From: an uncultured Bacteroidales bacterium
GTDB taxonomy: Bacteria; Bacteroidota; Bacteroidia; Bacteroidales; UBA932
Assembly (NCBI GenBank): GCA_946530505.1
Contig: CAMNAD010000003.1
Location: 1 to 23,792, forward strand
Reading direction: 5' to 3'
Length of the DNA: 23,792 bases
Shown here: piece by piece, positions 23,680 through 23,792 of the stretch
Layout: the number at the start of each line of letters is the position of its first letter
Position numbering within the stretch: the stretch's first letter is position 1
Translations under genes and position numbers: made by a program
The notes under the pieces: model-generated
The model's database searches: none
Told to the model about the DNA's origin: nothing
Seen by the model: only the letters and a program-made list of their open reading frames with translations

Positions 23680-23792
23680 ATGGCTTCATTCATCAATAAA
23701 GATTTCATGCTTCAGAGCAAGACAGCCCGGGAGCTTTATCACGAGCATGCGGAGCACATGCCCATCATCGATTACCATTGCCATCTGGTGCC
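23680..23792 (+). CDS. uxaC: Uronate isomerase UxaC (5' end only, cut by window edge)
   Basis: Uronate isomerase converts D-galacturonate to D-tagaturonate (and glucuronate to fructuronate) in the cytoplasm, the entry step for galacturonate released by GH28. Only 37 codons are inside the window. They read MASFINKDFMLQSKTARELY then HEHAEHMPIIDYHCHLV, which matches the N-terminus of the family, including the metal-binding His33-x-His35 pair of the amidohydrolase superfamily. No signal peptide is present. The start lies 59 bp after the preceding stop, behind a stem-loop and without its own operator copy or a clear -7 element, so it is probably reached by read-through from the SusC promoter. Confidence 0.9.
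   Translation, partial: MASFINKDFMLQSKTARELYHEHAEHMPIIDYHCHLV

Overview
The window reads as a pectin polysaccharide-utilisation locus (PUL) from a high-GC member of the Bacteroidota, most likely an uncultured Bacteroidales. The grounds are a SusC/SusD-type pair, many secreted lipoproteins, the Bacteroidota -7 promoter element TAnnTTTG at several transcription starts, mostly A/T-rich leaders without Shine-Dalgarno sites, and codon use rich in G/C. Genus cannot be settled from sequence reading alone. No rRNA, tRNA, CRISPR array, insertion sequence or phage gene was seen, and no regulator gene lies inside the window.

Layout. (1) 1-653, minus strand: an aroE gene running off the left edge, which is core metabolism flanking the PUL. 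(2) 746-6036, plus: kduD, kduI, a DUF4861-like lipoprotein and a two-domain GH43 plus alpha/beta-hydrolase esterase. (3) 6084-8213, plus: three tightly packed genes unrelated to sugar metabolism (a secreted protein with four CxxC pairs and two small paralogues), with their own -7 element in front and a clear terminator behind. (4) 8377-14700, plus: GH28, a CE12-CE8 fusion, GH105 and PL1, each overlapping the next by 4 bp. (5) 14799-23620, plus: SusC-like, SusD-like and a large repeat-containing surface lipoprotein. (6) 23680 to the right edge: the start of uxaC.

How it fits together. PL1 and GH28 would cut homogalacturonan outside the cell or in the periplasm. CE8 and CE12 remove methyl and acetyl groups, and the GH43-esterase trims side chains and an ester. 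The SusCD complex and the surface lipoprotein bind and import oligosaccharides. GH105 removes the unsaturated end residue. In the cytoplasm UxaC takes up galacturonate, while KduI and KduD turn the lyase-derived unsaturated uronate into 2-keto-3-deoxygluconate. The kinase and aldolase for the last steps and the inner-membrane uptake protein are not in the window.

The two strongest non-gene observations are these. First, a palindromic operator (core GTGC-CCGT-GCAC) occurs once in front of each of the three sugar operons, 17-18 nt upstream of the -7 element, and is absent in front of the unrelated three-gene operon. Second, a structured repeat made of three consecutive hairpins, with AAAGG and ATT loops in the first and third, occurs once between kduI and the DUF4861 gene and again inside the GH105 reading frame, where it and a further long hairpin add about 50 residues in frame. 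The large surface lipoprotein also carries a 528-bp tandem duplication with 360 bp of identical DNA.
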